Numbered from the stretch's first letter, positions 17,949 through 27,631 are shown. The stretch is DNA of 39,727 bases from Granulicella sp. dw_53 (GCF_018449545.1 NZ_JAAVUR010000025.1:1-39727); one strand, 5' to 3'. Numbers and translations: made by a program. Notes: generated by a model not told the origin, from the letters alone.

Positions 17949-18326
17949 TCAAGATTGATCTTTTCGCCGACGTCGCAGGAATTCATAAATAGACAAGGAG
18001 GAAAAGAGCAGGAAAAAACCTAACCCAATAGTGTCTCCGACATCCCATTTTTCGCGCATCGCTTGAACAATGGCGACGATGGCACTCGCGGCAAAGGATA
18101 CTAAGAGCCATATTATTGAAAAGCCTGCCTTGTCAGATTTTCCGTTACGAACATCCTGTCCACGTTTCCTATTCCACCAAAGTAATAGGCCCGTGACCGA
18201 ACCGAAAGCGGTCATTATCGCTAGAGAAACAGTCTCCAGCGACGCATATCCTCTCATAACGACGAGGACCGCTAGCAATATTGCCGTACTAGTCCACGCA
18301 AGTAATAACAACAGCTGTTTTTTCAT
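17949..18326 (-). CDS. Small four-TM membrane protein, candidate immunity partner of RHS protein 1
   Basis: A 125-aa inner-membrane protein with four predicted helices at about residues 4-24, 33-50, 69-88 and 98-114, a basic loop after the second (NRKRGQDVRNGKSDK) and a strongly basic end (RRRRKD). I do not recognise a named family. The ATG at 18326 has GAGGAG about 6 nt upstream and lies only 11 nt after the stop of the giant RHS gene, so both are surely cotranscribed. A small gene at this position behind an RHS protein with a unique C-terminus is the usual place for an immunity protein. A membrane immunity protein would fit a membrane-acting tip. That role is inference from position and topology. 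Confidence 0.8.
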   Translation of the reverse strand: MKKQLLLLLAWTSTAILLAVLVVMRGYASLETVSLAIMTAFGSVTGLLLWWNRKRGQDVRNGKSDKAGFSIIWLLVSFAASAIVAIVQAMREKWDVGDTIGLGFFLLFSSLSIYEFLRRRRKDQS

Positions 18327-18337
18327 ACAAAAGCTCC

Positions 18338-21300
18338 TCAGTGACAGCCAATAGGAATACCCACCTGTTTAGCCGCATTAACAGCGGTTCCAGTAGCGCT
18401 GAGCGGATTAAAGGAGCCACCTAGACCGCCCTTAAGTCCAAACAACCCAAAATTCTCAAAGCGTGCTGCATTTGAAGCCGCAGTAAGATTTCCATTTGTT
18501 GCGAACAGGGTTGTCAAGCCCGCTACTGATCCTACGGCCGAACTAACCGATGCCGCTTGCTGAAACAAGCTTGGGTTTGAAGAAAACGCTCCTACCGTTT
18601 GGATTAATCCGGATGTGAGATTTCCCGCCCCGCTATAGACCCCGTAAAGTGCCAGTGCGGTTCCTATACCGGAGCTTCCCACCTCGACTCCGGCTGCACC
18701 CGTGAATTTGCCCGCAGCAAGTGCGAGGTTTAGGACTCCACTTCCCAAAAGTTGAGCTCGCTGTCCAACGCTACACGGTTTACCGGTGTTATTTGGGGCA
18801 CTGGCACCACCCTTGCTGCCAGAACCACCCCCAGGACCACCACCAGGTCCGCTACCACTATCTATGCAGTTAGTTTCCGTGCCATTAAACTCTCCATTGA
18901 CGGTGAAAGTTAAGGTTATGCAGTTTAACGCCAAGCCCAGAGGATCTACCGCTGATAGGGGCCGATTCATGACATATGAATAGCGGTTGAAACTCTGTGG
19001 TTCGAGCGAGTCATAGGTTCCGTCGTAAGGATCTGGGCTCATCCAGCGACCCTGCGTTGGCGAGTACTGGCGAAACCGGGCATGATCGGTGTTGGAAGCA
19101 GAATCATAGTCGAGAAGGGCGAAGTGACGGTTGTCCTGATCGGCATAGGGAAGGAGGACATTCGTTGAGTAGCCATCACCAAAAGATAAAGAGTTGTCGG
19201 CCTCCGCAACTTGTCCCTGATAATTTGTCCTCATACGTTCGGTTCCAAGAACATCTTGATGTTCGAAGAAAGTTTGCCCATTGAAGGCGCGAACAGCAAG
19301 CGGCTTACCGTCCCAATAGATGCGTCCCTCATCTCCAAAACTGTTGAGCAAAACATTCCAGCGCGAGACATGTTTGCCCGCGAAATCGAAAACATATTCG
19401 AATGTCGAATTGGCAGTTTGCTCTCGAGCCCGGCGGTTCATTGCATCATAAGTATATTGTGCGGTGTTGCCACCATCCATTGTTAGGACATTACCTTCTG
19501 CATCATATTGGTAGGTATGTTGACCGTCGAAAGTTAGATTTCCCGCAGCGTCATAGGAATAGCCTGTACTACTGATCCGATTGGTCGCGGGATCGAAACT
19601 CAAATTAGGCTGCGGCCCACTGCCTTGCGTCACTGTCTGTGCCCAGCGGTTGCCATAACGATCATAAGTGTAGCTAAAATTGCTTTGATCACCGTTGTTG
19701 ATTCGTATTGAGGATGTAAGCCTATCGAACTCGTCGTAGCCAAACCATCTCGAGGCACCTAATACCGTATCGTCCATCGCTGTAACTCTGTCCCCGGAAC
19801 GATAGGCATCTGTGCCGTAAAGTTGCCCCCCGCAGTTGAATTGTGCTGGGCCACTGCAGACCCATTGCGCAAAGAATCTCCCAGAGGTGTCGTAGGCTTT
19901 ATAAATATTTAATCCGTTACCGAGTGTGTAGCTGATCGGTCCATTAGGTCCATTGACAACATTTGACACGAGGTTGGGAGGGTTGTAGCTATCCGTGTAA
20001 TTTAAGTTGGTTATGGATGTGACTTCACCCGCCGGGCTGCGAGAATAGACAATTCCTCCAGTAGCACCGTCGGTTTCACTCGTAAGATTCCCTACCAAGT
20101 CATATGTGGCCGTAACGCCGTGATCCTGTGTTGCGTTGCCACAGCCAGAGGGTAGGCATTGATACAACTGAGTCGGTTGCCCCATCAGGTCGTAGCTGTA
20201 AATGGAGGTCGCCTGATTGGGATTGGAGCCTCCCTGGGCGTACGAGAGCATGCCTTTTACATTGCTTTGACCTTCGACCCATCCGGCAGGTGCGTCAAAA
20301 CCAAAATACCTGCTGGGTGTTATGCCGTCGTCAGAAGTGATAGACCGCAGTCTGCTTAGCGAATCAAGTTGCGTCGTCGTTGTGGTCAGAACAGCTGGAT
20401 TTATCTGATTTGCTCGAGGTCTCTTGCGCGTCACCACAAGCCCTGCGCTGTTGTAGCTATAGCTGTAGTTTGTTGTCCCTCGTTCGGGTTCAACCATTTG
20501 GATAATGCGTCCAGCCGAATCCGTCGTAATCACTCTCAACTGTGCTCCCTGCGTAATGGTGGTTGAGTGGGCCGCAAGATCATATGAGTAGCTTGTGAGG
20601 AAACCAGTGCCAGAAATATCCATACCGCATACAACAGGCGATCCCGATCCGGGCATACTACTATTAGACGAGATTTCACAGACACTCGATATGCGACCGA
20701 GCAAATCATATTGAGTGATTCTCTGAACACCATTCACATCAGTGATCTTTTCTGCTCGCCCGTTGTACTGATATTGGGTGGTTCCATCCGGAGTCGTCAA
20801 ACTCGTTACCCGGCCAAGGGCATCGTAGACATAGCTGGTGCCGTTTCCGGAACACCGTTTCGGTGTTCCCCATCCATCCCCTTGGTATTGGACTGATTGA
20901 AATTGGAGCAGACCCGCGGCATCGTAACAATAATCGGTTTGATACCACGGATTGCTGGACTGTCCATTCGCCACAGCGACGCGGCTCGGCCGACTATATC
21001 CATCGACTAGTGTTTCAATACCGGCAGCGGTTCCATTACCCATAGGCTGGTATCGACCTATCTGGTTCGGGCTTTCGTAGTTTATTTGGACCTGACCCCC
21101 GTTAGGCAGGGAGACAAGTGATGGACGAAGTAGTCGTTCATATTGTGCTATTTGCGTGATTTGGCCCGCATTCATACCAGTCGCAGAGATCAGAGCGCCC
21201 GTCTGTTGATCGTAGCTCGCAGATGTTGCGAGTTCGACACCGCTTAATGGTGTCGGAAGAGTGGTAGAAGTCACGAAGGTCTGCGTTGAGTCATAGCTAT

Positions 21301-23047
21301 AATGCGTTGTCCCGTTCGGTGTTGTGGTGGAAATGGGGGCTCCTGTGTCGTAATATGTCATTGTCGTATCAATAACTCCACTTCCATTGGAAGAAGCCGA
21401 CGTCAGATTTCCTCTTGCTCCCGTGACCGCTAGATGCTGCGGTATTCCTGATGTGAAAGTGGGAGATCCCTCGTCATACCCATAGTTGGATGAAGAAATG
21501 GTATTGTTTGAGCTATCTCTGACAAGTACCGATGCGACTTCCGCAAGAGCGTTATAGCTCACTAACATGGACTCCAAGTTCGAGCTGCTGTTCTTTATTG
21601 CTGACGATGTCAGTAAGCCATTTGCGCTATATGTATTATCTATCTCCATTGGGCTGCCATTGTTGTAGTTGTTAATTACAACCGTGCTTGAAATCGGCAA
21701 AGCAATTGCAGCTCCGTCGCAGTTGGGGCGAGCACCGTTATAGCAGGTGAATTGATCCAGCAAATTCGATCCACCCATCGCGCCCTGATAGATCTGCCTG
21801 TGAGTCTCGTAAAAGGAACCGCCGACGATAGTGAATTGATATAGGGTTTGGTTGTTTTTCTCGTCTTGGAGTATGGTGGCAGTAGCATTGCTGTTGATAG
21901 GTGAGCGGTTGTAGCTTCTCGTTCCATCCGTCGTCGTGCGCGTCAGACTCCCGACGGTGCCGTCTGCGTTTATACCGCTCCCATTGCAACCACCGCTATA
22001 GGTATAGTTGATCGTTCCCCCTGTGGGCAGCGTGACTGAAGCTAACCTGCCGGTGACGGACCCACTCATTGCAGGAGTAACTTCATAAGAAAAGCTGTAG
22101 ACTCCTCCGTTAGCAAGAGTGATGTGATCCAGGAGATCGACGCCGTTTGCCCCGTATTCTGCGATACCGGGGCAACTAAAATTAGTCTGCACGGTATATG
22201 TTCTATAGTACTGAGTCGCCGTCGCTGTTGCGGCACCGTCCGCTTGCAATGTCACTGGATAGGTGAAGGTACGAGGACTCGATGCCGAACCAGATCCCGC
22301 AATGGTCAATGCGTGGGTACCTAAAGTGTCCGTGAAGACTCCGCTTCCATCTGTCGAGATTTGATTGCCGTTTGTATCCGTGACATTTCCCGAACCTCCG
22401 GTAGTGTTAACAGGGGGAACAAAGCTGCTGCCTCTCGCGTCGGTGATCACAATGTCTGTGTAGTTCGTTACGGTAATCTTGTAGCCAGAACCATCACTTG
22501 CCATAGCCGTTAAATTAGGACGATTCGCACCCGTCTGCCCGTGACAGTTTCTATTGTCAGCTGTTTGGCTACTCCCTGTGCCTGTGAATGTATGCGAAAC
22601 GCCTACAGCGTCGACATAGACGAAAGGCTGATAGATATAGTTCGTGCAATCGATTGAAACTTGATGCCCATTCTGGCTCGTTCTGTAGACTTCTGGATCT
22701 GCCTCCACTTCATAAGTAGCATATCCAGTAATGACGGCTGTATCAGCTAACCAACCAAAGCTTTGTGATGGTGTCCAAGCGTTGACTCCACTTGCCCCCG
22801 TAGCGGACCAAATGAGGCTATCGTACCCAAGATTGTAGCTAAACTGTATTCCGCGCCCCGGCTTTGAAAATACTGGAATGCTGAAATGCACATTTAGATT
22901 TCCGATATTGATGGAGTCAAAAACTCGGTTGTCAAATGATCCGAAGGAATATATGCCAGTCCCACCAGGTTGTCCCATCAGGAAAGAGGAAGCGCCAAAG
23001 AAAAGCACAAAAACACAGCATAAACGTAACGTGCAGGCCATGGCCAT
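18338..23047 (-). CDS. Sec-exported RHS-repeat protein 1 with hydrophobic C-terminal tip
   Basis: A 1569-aa RHS/YD-repeat protein. A signal peptide is clear (LRLCCVFVLFFGASSFLMGQ). Residues 25-600 are an extended beta-rich region beginning IYSFGSFDNRVFDSINIGNL, also seen in diverged form in the second RHS protein. YD repeats run from about 600 to 1330 (YDALGRVTSLTTPDGTTQYQY, YDLLGRI, YDAAGNLTFDG). The RHS core end is canonical: RFRQYSPTQGRWMSPDPYDG, then NRYSYVMNRPLSAVDPLGL at about 1367. The 200-residue tip after it has a glycine-proline linker and a hydrophobic, glycine- and alanine-rich end, suggesting membrane action. The gene lies between a secreted LolA-like protein (21 nt upstream) and the membrane protein (11 nt downstream). 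GGAGG precedes two in-frame ATGs, 23047 and 23041; the second has better spacing. Confidence 0.92.
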   Translation of the reverse strand: MAMACTLRLCCVFVLFFGASSFLMGQPGGTGIYSFGSFDNRVFDSINIGNLNVHFSIPVFSKPGRGIQFSYNLGYDSLIWSATGASGVNAWTPSQSFGWLADTAVITGYATYEVEADPEVYRTSQNGHQVSIDCTNYIYQPFVYVDAVGVSHTFTGTGSSQTADNRNCHGQTGANRPNLTAMASDGSGYKITVTNYTDIVITDARGSSFVPPVNTTGGSGNVTDTNGNQISTDGSGVFTDTLGTHALTIAGSGSASSPRTFTYPVTLQADGAATATATQYYRTYTVQTNFSCPGIAEYGANGVDLLDHITLANGGVYSFSYEVTPAMSGSVTGRLASVTLPTGGTINYTYSGGCNGSGINADGTVGSLTRTTTDGTRSYNRSPINSNATATILQDEKNNQTLYQFTIVGGSFYETHRQIYQGAMGGSNLLDQFTCYNGARPNCDGAAIALPISSTVVINNYNNGSPMEIDNTYSANGLLTSSAIKNSSSNLESMLVSYNALAEVASVLVRDSSNNTISSSNYGYDEGSPTFTSGIPQHLAVTGARGNLTSASSNGSGVIDTTMTYYDTGAPISTTTPNGTTHYSYDSTQTFVTSTTLPTPLSGVELATSASYDQQTGALISATGMNAGQITQIAQYERLLRPSLVSLPNGGQVQINYESPNQIGRYQPMGNGTAAGIETLVDGYSRPSRVAVANGQSSNPWYQTDYCYDAAGLLQFQSVQYQGDGWGTPKRCSGNGTSYVYDALGRVTSLTTPDGTTQYQYNGRAEKITDVNGVQRITQYDLLGRISSVCEISSNSSMPGSGSPVVCGMDISGTGFLTSYSYDLAAHSTTITQGAQLRVITTDSAGRIIQMVEPERGTTNYSYSYNSAGLVVTRKRPRANQINPAVLTTTTTQLDSLSRLRSITSDDGITPSRYFGFDAPAGWVEGQSNVKGMLSYAQGGSNPNQATSIYSYDLMGQPTQLYQCLPSGCGNATQDHGVTATYDLVGNLTSETDGATGGIVYSRSPAGEVTSITNLNYTDSYNPPNLVSNVVNGPNGPISYTLGNGLNIYKAYDTSGRFFAQWVCSGPAQFNCGGQLYGTDAYRSGDRVTAMDDTVLGASRWFGYDEFDRLTSSIRINNGDQSNFSYTYDRYGNRWAQTVTQGSGPQPNLSFDPATNRISSTGYSYDAAGNLTFDGQHTYQYDAEGNVLTMDGGNTAQYTYDAMNRRAREQTANSTFEYVFDFAGKHVSRWNVLLNSFGDEGRIYWDGKPLAVRAFNGQTFFEHQDVLGTERMRTNYQGQVAEADNSLSFGDGYSTNVLLPYADQDNRHFALLDYDSASNTDHARFRQYSPTQGRWMSPDPYDGTYDSLEPQSFNRYSYVMNRPLSAVDPLGLALNCITLTFTVNGEFNGTETNCIDSGSGPGGGPGGGSGSKGGASAPNNTGKPCSVGQRAQLLGSGVLNLALAAGKFTGAAGVEVGSSGIGTALALYGVYSGAGNLTSGLIQTVGAFSSNPSLFQQAASVSSAVGSVAGLTTLFATNGNLTAASNAARFENFGLFGLKGGLGGSFNPLSATGTAVNAAKQVGIPIGCH

Positions 23048-23068
23048 AAACCTCCGACAACCATAAAG

Positions 23069-23821
23069 TTATTCAATTGAGGCGTTAGTGATATTCAACG
23101 TGAGTTGGAGGGTACGCTGAATGTACCTTTCAATGTGAAAGGGCAACATAATGCCATCGGTCCGGCGGTAGTCGCTGAAAACAACGCTAACTTCGATGCC
23201 CTGAAGTTGGTTGCGATCGGATTGTAGGACGTAGGAAAGAGTGGATGGGAGGAGTGTTACAGGCTCATAAAATACCTTGACCGCGCCTATATCTTTCATC
23301 CACTTCTTCGGAACGACATTGTCACTGTCACATGCATGGTGATAGCTAATCTGATGGTATGTAACTCCGTCTTTCGTTATGGAGCCATCATCCGTTATGA
23401 CAAGTGTCGCGGGCTGTAGCGGCGAAAGCTGAGTGAATAGAGTAGGGGCAAACCACGGGATCGCAATGAGGCAATTCGCTCTTGAAATTCTATGATCCGC
23501 TCCCGTAGCATCCGTCCAGTGGCAGGTCCTTCCAGACCCGCTTGGGCTCTGCATCTCAGTTCTACTAGACGTTGATAGACTGAGTTCTACCTTCGACGAT
23601 CCATCGAGTTTCGCAGAAAGAGTTGCATCTCCGCTCTCATGAAGGGAACCGGCGATCCACTCTGCGGTCCCGAAGAGGTGTACGGCCGAAATGGATTTAC
23701 CGTCTAAAGCAGACGCTTTTGCCTGTTCCTGAAAAGCTGAAGGGCTAACGGTTTGACTACCACCAGTTGATGGACGAAGACAGCACAGGGCGAGACAGAA
23801 AGCGCTACACAAGTGACGCAT
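23069..23821 (-). CDS. Secreted LolA/RseB-like protein, first gene of RHS module 1
   Basis: A 250-aa exported protein (signal LCSAFCLALCCLRP at the N-terminus). The body is alternating beta strands suggestive of the LolA/RseB-like half-barrel, though I can name no precise family. It shares a conserved end with the protein upstream of the second RHS gene: FSDYRRTDGIMLPFHIER and LTLNITNASI here, YGDYQTVNGIVLPFSYSQ and LQLTNIQLS there. The middle strands GVTYHQISYHH and GRSLHRISVQH also correspond. Translation starts at ATG 23821 behind GAGGGA. Its fixed position before RHS suggests a periplasmic chaperone, export partner or anchor. That function is inferred. Confidence 0.82.
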   Translation of the reverse strand: MRHLCSAFCLALCCLRPSTGGSQTVSPSAFQEQAKASALDGKSISAVHLFGTAEWIAGSLHESGDATLSAKLDGSSKVELSLSTSSRTEMQSPSGSGRTCHWTDATGADHRISRANCLIAIPWFAPTLFTQLSPLQPATLVITDDGSITKDGVTYHQISYHHACDSDNVVPKKWMKDIGAVKVFYEPVTLLPSTLSYVLQSDRNQLQGIEVSVVFSDYRRTDGIMLPFHIERYIQRTLQLTLNITNASIE

Positions 23822-23864
23822 AGTCCCTCAACATAAAGTAGGACGTAAAAATAATTGGATGCTG

Positions 23865-23894
23865 AATCTAGTTGCTCTTAGACTCGGTTGTCAA
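23865..23894 (-). promoter_or_regulatory. Candidate promoter of RHS module 1
   Basis: On the minus strand a perfect TTGACA (23889-23894) and TAGATT (23865-23870) are 18 nt apart, 43 nt before the start of the LolA-like gene. It would drive the three-gene unit. Confidence 0.45.
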
Positions 23895-23958
23895 GCTCCG
23901 CCATGACAGGACGGGCGGAGAGGGAGCCTAGACTTTCGGTGTCCTCAGCGAGCGTGGC

Positions 23959-24726
23959 ATGCTCCCCGGACTCGATTGCATTCCCGCCGAGGCGGTACTG
24001 ACCAGGATTCCACTGCTCAAGTACCGCAACGCCCGCGGTTCTCACATCTATCTCCGCCCTTCCGGCGAGCATCGCTTCACCTTGCTCGACGATCTCGACC
24101 AGGACTCGCTCGCCAGACTCGCGGCGGATGGGTTCCATCCCTGCGCCGTCGTCGAGACCAGCCCCGGCAACTTTCAGGCGTGGCTCAAACACTCAACCGC
24201 TTTCCCAAAACCCCTCGGAACCTTCGCCGCCCAAACCCTGGCGGCTCGCTACGATGCCGATCCCAGCGCCGCCGACTGGCGGCGGTTCGGGCGGCTGCCC
24301 GGCTTCACCAACTGCAAACCCCAGCACAGAAGACCGGACGGCCTCTTCCCTTTCGTGCGCCTGCACAGCCACACCGGACAGCAGTACCCCATGGCAACAG
24401 CCTTTGAGCTGGAGATCACCCAGCTGTACCAGGACCGCGAGCAGGAATACGAGGCCGAGCGGCTACGACGTTCTCTTTCTCCCCAGAGGGGACCGAAGAT
24501 CTCGAACCTGTCCCTGGAACGATTCCGAATCTCCACCAAGTACCGCGACCGTCCCGCCGCAGCCGATATCGCCTTCTGTCTCGCCGCTTACGCCCATGGC
24601 ATGGATGAAGACCGGATCGGAGGTGCTCTCGAAGACCATTACCTCTCCCGCGATCCCAGTCCTTCCAGGCGAGCTGCCTACATCCGAAGGACCATGGCGA
24701 AGGCCAGGAGATGGGCGGAGCGATGA
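23959..24726 (+). CDS. RepB-like DNA primase domain protein, probably N-terminally truncated
   Basis: A 255-aa protein of the plasmid RepB-primase family (RSF1010 RepB'-like), which makes primers for replication of mobile elements. Recognisable strings are YRNARGSHIYLRP, FTLLDDLDQDSLARL, VVETSPGNFQAWLKH, DPSAADWRRFGRLPGFTNCKP and PFVRLH, in family order. The family's usual N-terminal 45-60 residues are not visible; the frame is open only back to a TAG near 23935. The C-terminal part (DRPAADIAFCLAAYAHGMDE, RRAAYIRRTMAKARRW) is helical. The gene is visibly richer in GC than the flanking RHS and beta-helix genes, a sign of different origin. An SSB gene follows on the same strand. Confidence 0.83.
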   Translation: MLPGLDCIPAEAVLTRIPLLKYRNARGSHIYLRPSGEHRFTLLDDLDQDSLARLAADGFHPCAVVETSPGNFQAWLKHSTAFPKPLGTFAAQTLAARYDADPSAADWRRFGRLPGFTNCKPQHRRPDGLFPFVRLHSHTGQQYPMATAFELEITQLYQDREQEYEAERLRRSLSPQRGPKISNLSLERFRISTKYRDRPAAADIAFCLAAYAHGMDEDRIGGALEDHYLSRDPSPSRRAAYIRRTMAKARRWAER

Positions 24727-25098
24727 GCATCGGTGCAGAGAGTCTCCTTTATCGTTCTTCCTTCCTGCGCGTGAGGGATGACTCTACGGACTTTGAGCTG
24801 GCTTTTGCGACTCGCGTCGTGAGGATGGCCGTTGAACGGGCCGGCTCCCTTACGGTTTGTCCTTCTGTCTGCGTTCAGCGTGCCGCGCTCAAGACACCCC
24901 CGCCCTTCGGACGCACGCTCTCCTTCCCAGAATCCGCTATGCGCGTCTCCGAGGTGCGGACTCCTGCCCCCAGGCAAGCTGTGGTCCCCTTCCGCAGATT
25001 CCGTCCAGTCGCCGAGGGAGTGGGTCGCGGCGGCACACCCTATGGGCAAGCTTGTACCGCAGACAGCGGCACAAACCAAAGAAACGGAGCCTAACACC
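24727..25098. other. GC-rich spacer between the RepB primase and SSB genes
   Basis: Open frames cross this region on both strands, but none has a recognised domain and most overlap each other. The GC richness alone lengthens chance frames. I see no RNA gene. Confidence 0.4.
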
Positions 25099-25470
25099 AT
25101 GTTCAACAAAGTCATCCTCATCGGCCGCCTCGGACAGAACGCAGAAGCCAAAACCGCTCAGAACAACCGCGAGTACGTCATCCTCAGCATCGCTACCCAG
25201 GAGAGCTGGAAGAACGACAAAGGCGACTACGAGACCCGCACCGAGTGGCATCGCGTCTTCGCCTGGAGCAATCTCTCCACGTTCGCCAAGACCCTTCAGA
25301 AGGGCCAGCTCGTCACCCTGGAAGGCATCCTCCGCTATCGCGAGGTAGAGGACGAGGTCAAAAAGACCGCCTTCAAGCACCGCATCGCTGAGATCCATGC
25401 CACCAGCATCAAGCGGCTCTCCAAGATCGAAGCCGCCGATGATCCGGCGGACGGAGCCGACGACGAGTAA
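25099..25470 (+). CDS. ssb: Single-stranded DNA-binding protein, short element-type
   Basis: A 123-aa SSB with a single OB fold: MFNKVILIGRLGQNAE, then ATQESWKNDKGDYETRTEWH, then FAKTLQKGQLVTLEGILRYRE. It binds single-stranded DNA during replication or repair. I start it at ATG 25099, where the family begins, with GGAG 10 nt upstream; the frame extends much further upstream without family content. The tail is short and acidic (DDPADGADDE) but lacks the DDDIPF-type tip that recruits partners in housekeeping SSBs, and the linker is almost absent. With the RepB primase 370 nt upstream, this looks like an accessory SSB of an integrated plasmid-like element. Confidence 0.93.
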   Translation: MFNKVILIGRLGQNAEAKTAQNNREYVILSIATQESWKNDKGDYETRTEWHRVFAWSNLSTFAKTLQKGQLVTLEGILRYREVEDEVKKTAFKHRIAEIHATSIKRLSKIEAADDPADGADDE

Positions 25471-25481
25471 TCGTCCGCTCG

Positions 25482-25512
25482 AGTGGATGAGGCCAGTTCG
25501 GTCTCATCCACT
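25482..25512 (+). terminator. Hairpin terminator after ssb
   Basis: AGTGGATGAG (25482-25491) pairs perfectly with CTCATCCACT (25503-25512). Two or three further pairs inside leave a loop of about 5 nt. It starts 11 nt after the ssb stop. There is no clear T-tract. Confidence 0.65.
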
Positions 25513-25933
25513 ATTGCCCCATCCAGCGGTGAGTTTTCCGGTTTTAACTCCAAGCTACCTGGTGACAGCCCTTTGTATTGCGTAGTGTCTTGAACCTCCG
25601 GCATCTCATGCAGCATAGGTCAGCATGGACGCCTATCTGAATGTGTCTGCGGGCTTTCAGTCACGCCGCAATGAGGTTCACCCCAGAGATATATCTTGAG
25701 GAGACCGGAGAAACTCGACCTGAAATGGTAAGGCTATACACCCCTGCGAGATCCCGACCATCCGCGTAAACAACCCCCCATGATCTCCTGATAGCAAGAC
25801 AGTAAGATTCGGCGTGACGCTTCCAAGCGTCATGTCATTGCCTATACCTTCAGTAGAAGATCCTTCTTTCATCCGACCAATTATTGCCAAACATTAATAC
25901 GCGAACTTACAGAGATCATGATTACAATTTCGA
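25513..25933. other. Gene-free region upstream of beta-helix protein 1
   Basis: No supported gene. A short frame at about 25625-25700 begins with ATG and ends after 24 codons with no recognisable content. The last 100 nt are AT-rich and probably contain the promoter of the next gene. Confidence 0.4.
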
Positions 25934-27631
25934 ATGCTCATCGGTTCCCGCTATTACACCGCAATGATCGTGGCCTTAATGCTTGTTCCTGGTATTGGGC
26001 ACGCAACTACAACAATATTTACTGGATCGAACTCGCAAACCGTGGATGATTCCGTGGGCATGCAAGCAGCTATCGATCATATGGTCGATGGCGATATCTT
26101 GATTGTGCGCGGGTCTTCGAGGATATCCACTGTTGTTCTTGGCAATAGAACCGGAATAACAATCCAGATAGAAGGCATTGTTAGTTCCATCTTTACTTCC
26201 TCCCCCTCTACCGGTGGATTCTCCTTCTCGCCTAGCAAAAATCCCCTCTTTTCGATCAGTGGCGGCTCAAATATCACCATAACCTCGACACCCAATGCCT
26301 ATCTCAGAAACGGATACGGAGAGGCCATAGCAGCATCCGGCGTTACGAACCTACAGTTGAGCGCCAACATAAGTGGCGCCGGAGTGGGTTCTTGGGATGG
26401 AATCTATCTTAATGGAAATAGTGGCGTCACCATTGCGAATTGCTACATCAGAAAATCCTCTGCAATCTCATATACGCCACGGGCTGATCTGGGGGATAGT
26501 GGCGGTGGGCAGGGGATCAAGTTGTTTGCCAATACACATCTGCTGATCTCAAATGTGAATATTTCTGAAGTCCGTGGCAATGGAATATATCTTGGTTCCG
26601 GATACGATCCGGCAGTGAACGACGGATCCACTTCCCATTACCAGAACACAATAATTCGCGGAAATAAGATTACCAACAATGGGTATTCAGGTATAGAAGT
26701 GTCCTTCAATAACCCAGCAAGTCCGACAAAAGATTTTCAGATCGTCGGGAATTCGTTGTGGAACAATTTCGCTGATGGGATAGACCTCAACAACACGATC
26801 TCACCCTACTCAGTCTGGGGCCTCGTCCAAAATAACCGTCTCTATCACAACGGCTTCATTAACGGGGTTGGCACACCACAGGATGGAAGTGGTGTGGCTA
26901 CCGTAATCTCCGACGACAACGTAATACTGCAAAACAATCTCGCAATAGACATGAATGCCACCGGCATATACGTGAGCAATGCAAGCGATGTATCAGTCAT
27001 CAATAACCTTGTAATTAAGAATCCATCTACTCTGGCAAACGGTGCTGATTCAGAATGCGGTCATAGTGACGAGTTCTGTTCAAATGTCGCGTTCTCTGGC
27101 AATGATCTCTATCTAATAGGAACATCTAACGTTGATAATCTGAGAGCCTTTACACGAGATGGCTCGTCTGTAATATGGGCGCGGAACTTTGTCAGTGGCG
27201 GAAATATTGAATGGGTTTATGAGGACAGTGTTGCCTATGAAGCCCAAGCGATCGCGGGTGTCATGGTACCATCGCCGCCGTCAGGGCTAACGATCTCGAA
27301 TACAAATGCACCTTCACCAAATTCTTATCGATGGGCGGTCGATTCCAACGGAAACGCGATTTCTCCAAATGATTTCGTAATTGCTTATTCGACCAATGCT
27401 GTGAGTCCACGGATTCGAATCGTAGGGTGGACTGCAGGAGGCTCACATGCATTGACTATCAACCTCTTACAATTTGCAGCAGGCGGAAACGGAAATGTTC
27501 CTTCAGATGCCAACGAAGCGGTCATCTCTACATCAATTGATGGAAACTCTACGATTCCTTCGCCAACCCTTGTCAATAACTTATTAACAGTGCAACTGGG
27601 GTCCTCTCCAGTGTTTGTAGATGTGCCATGA
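25934..27631 (+). CDS. Secreted right-handed beta-helix protein 1
   Basis: A 565-aa exported protein with a signal peptide (IVALMLVPGIGHAT, cleavage near 24). Residues about 40-400 are short repeats of a parallel beta-helix, as in pectate lyase-like and Pel-type carbohydrate-active proteins: the first rung GMQAAIDHMVDGDILIV, then many turns such as NSGVTIANCYIRKSS, GNGIYLGSG, YSGIEVSFNNP and ATGIYVSNASDVSVINNLV. The last 150 residues form a beta-rich module ending VFVDVP. The fold suggests binding or cleavage of polysaccharide, but catalytic residues cannot be assigned. It converges with a second beta-helix gene, about 100 nt apart at their ends. An internal ATG near 25964 would still leave a signal peptide. 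Confidence 0.85.
   Translation: MLIGSRYYTAMIVALMLVPGIGHATTTIFTGSNSQTVDDSVGMQAAIDHMVDGDILIVRGSSRISTVVLGNRTGITIQIEGIVSSIFTSSPSTGGFSFSPSKNPLFSISGGSNITITSTPNAYLRNGYGEAIAASGVTNLQLSANISGAGVGSWDGIYLNGNSGVTIANCYIRKSSAISYTPRADLGDSGGGQGIKLFANTHLLISNVNISEVRGNGIYLGSGYDPAVNDGSTSHYQNTIIRGNKITNNGYSGIEVSFNNPASPTKDFQIVGNSLWNNFADGIDLNNTISPYSVWGLVQNNRLYHNGFINGVGTPQDGSGVATVISDDNVILQNNLAIDMNATGIYVSNASDVSVINNLVIKNPSTLANGADSECGHSDEFCSNVAFSGNDLYLIGTSNVDNLRAFTRDGSSVIWARNFVSGGNIEWVYEDSVAYEAQAIAGVMVPSPPSGLTISNTNAPSPNSYRWAVDSNGNAISPNDFVIAYSTNAVSPRIRIVGWTAGGSHALTINLLQFAAGGNGNVPSDANEAVISTSIDGNSTIPSPTLVNNLLTVQLGSSPVFVDVP

Noticed and set aside
17479..17952. 147-codon plus and 86-codon minus frames after the IS66 remnant
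   Set aside because: Mutually overlapping, arginine- and proline-rich, and no family recognised; better explained as decayed sequence.
24678..25151. Long frames on both strands between the RepB primase and SSB genes
   Set aside because: High GC lengthens chance frames. They overlap each other and known coding sequence and show no domain.
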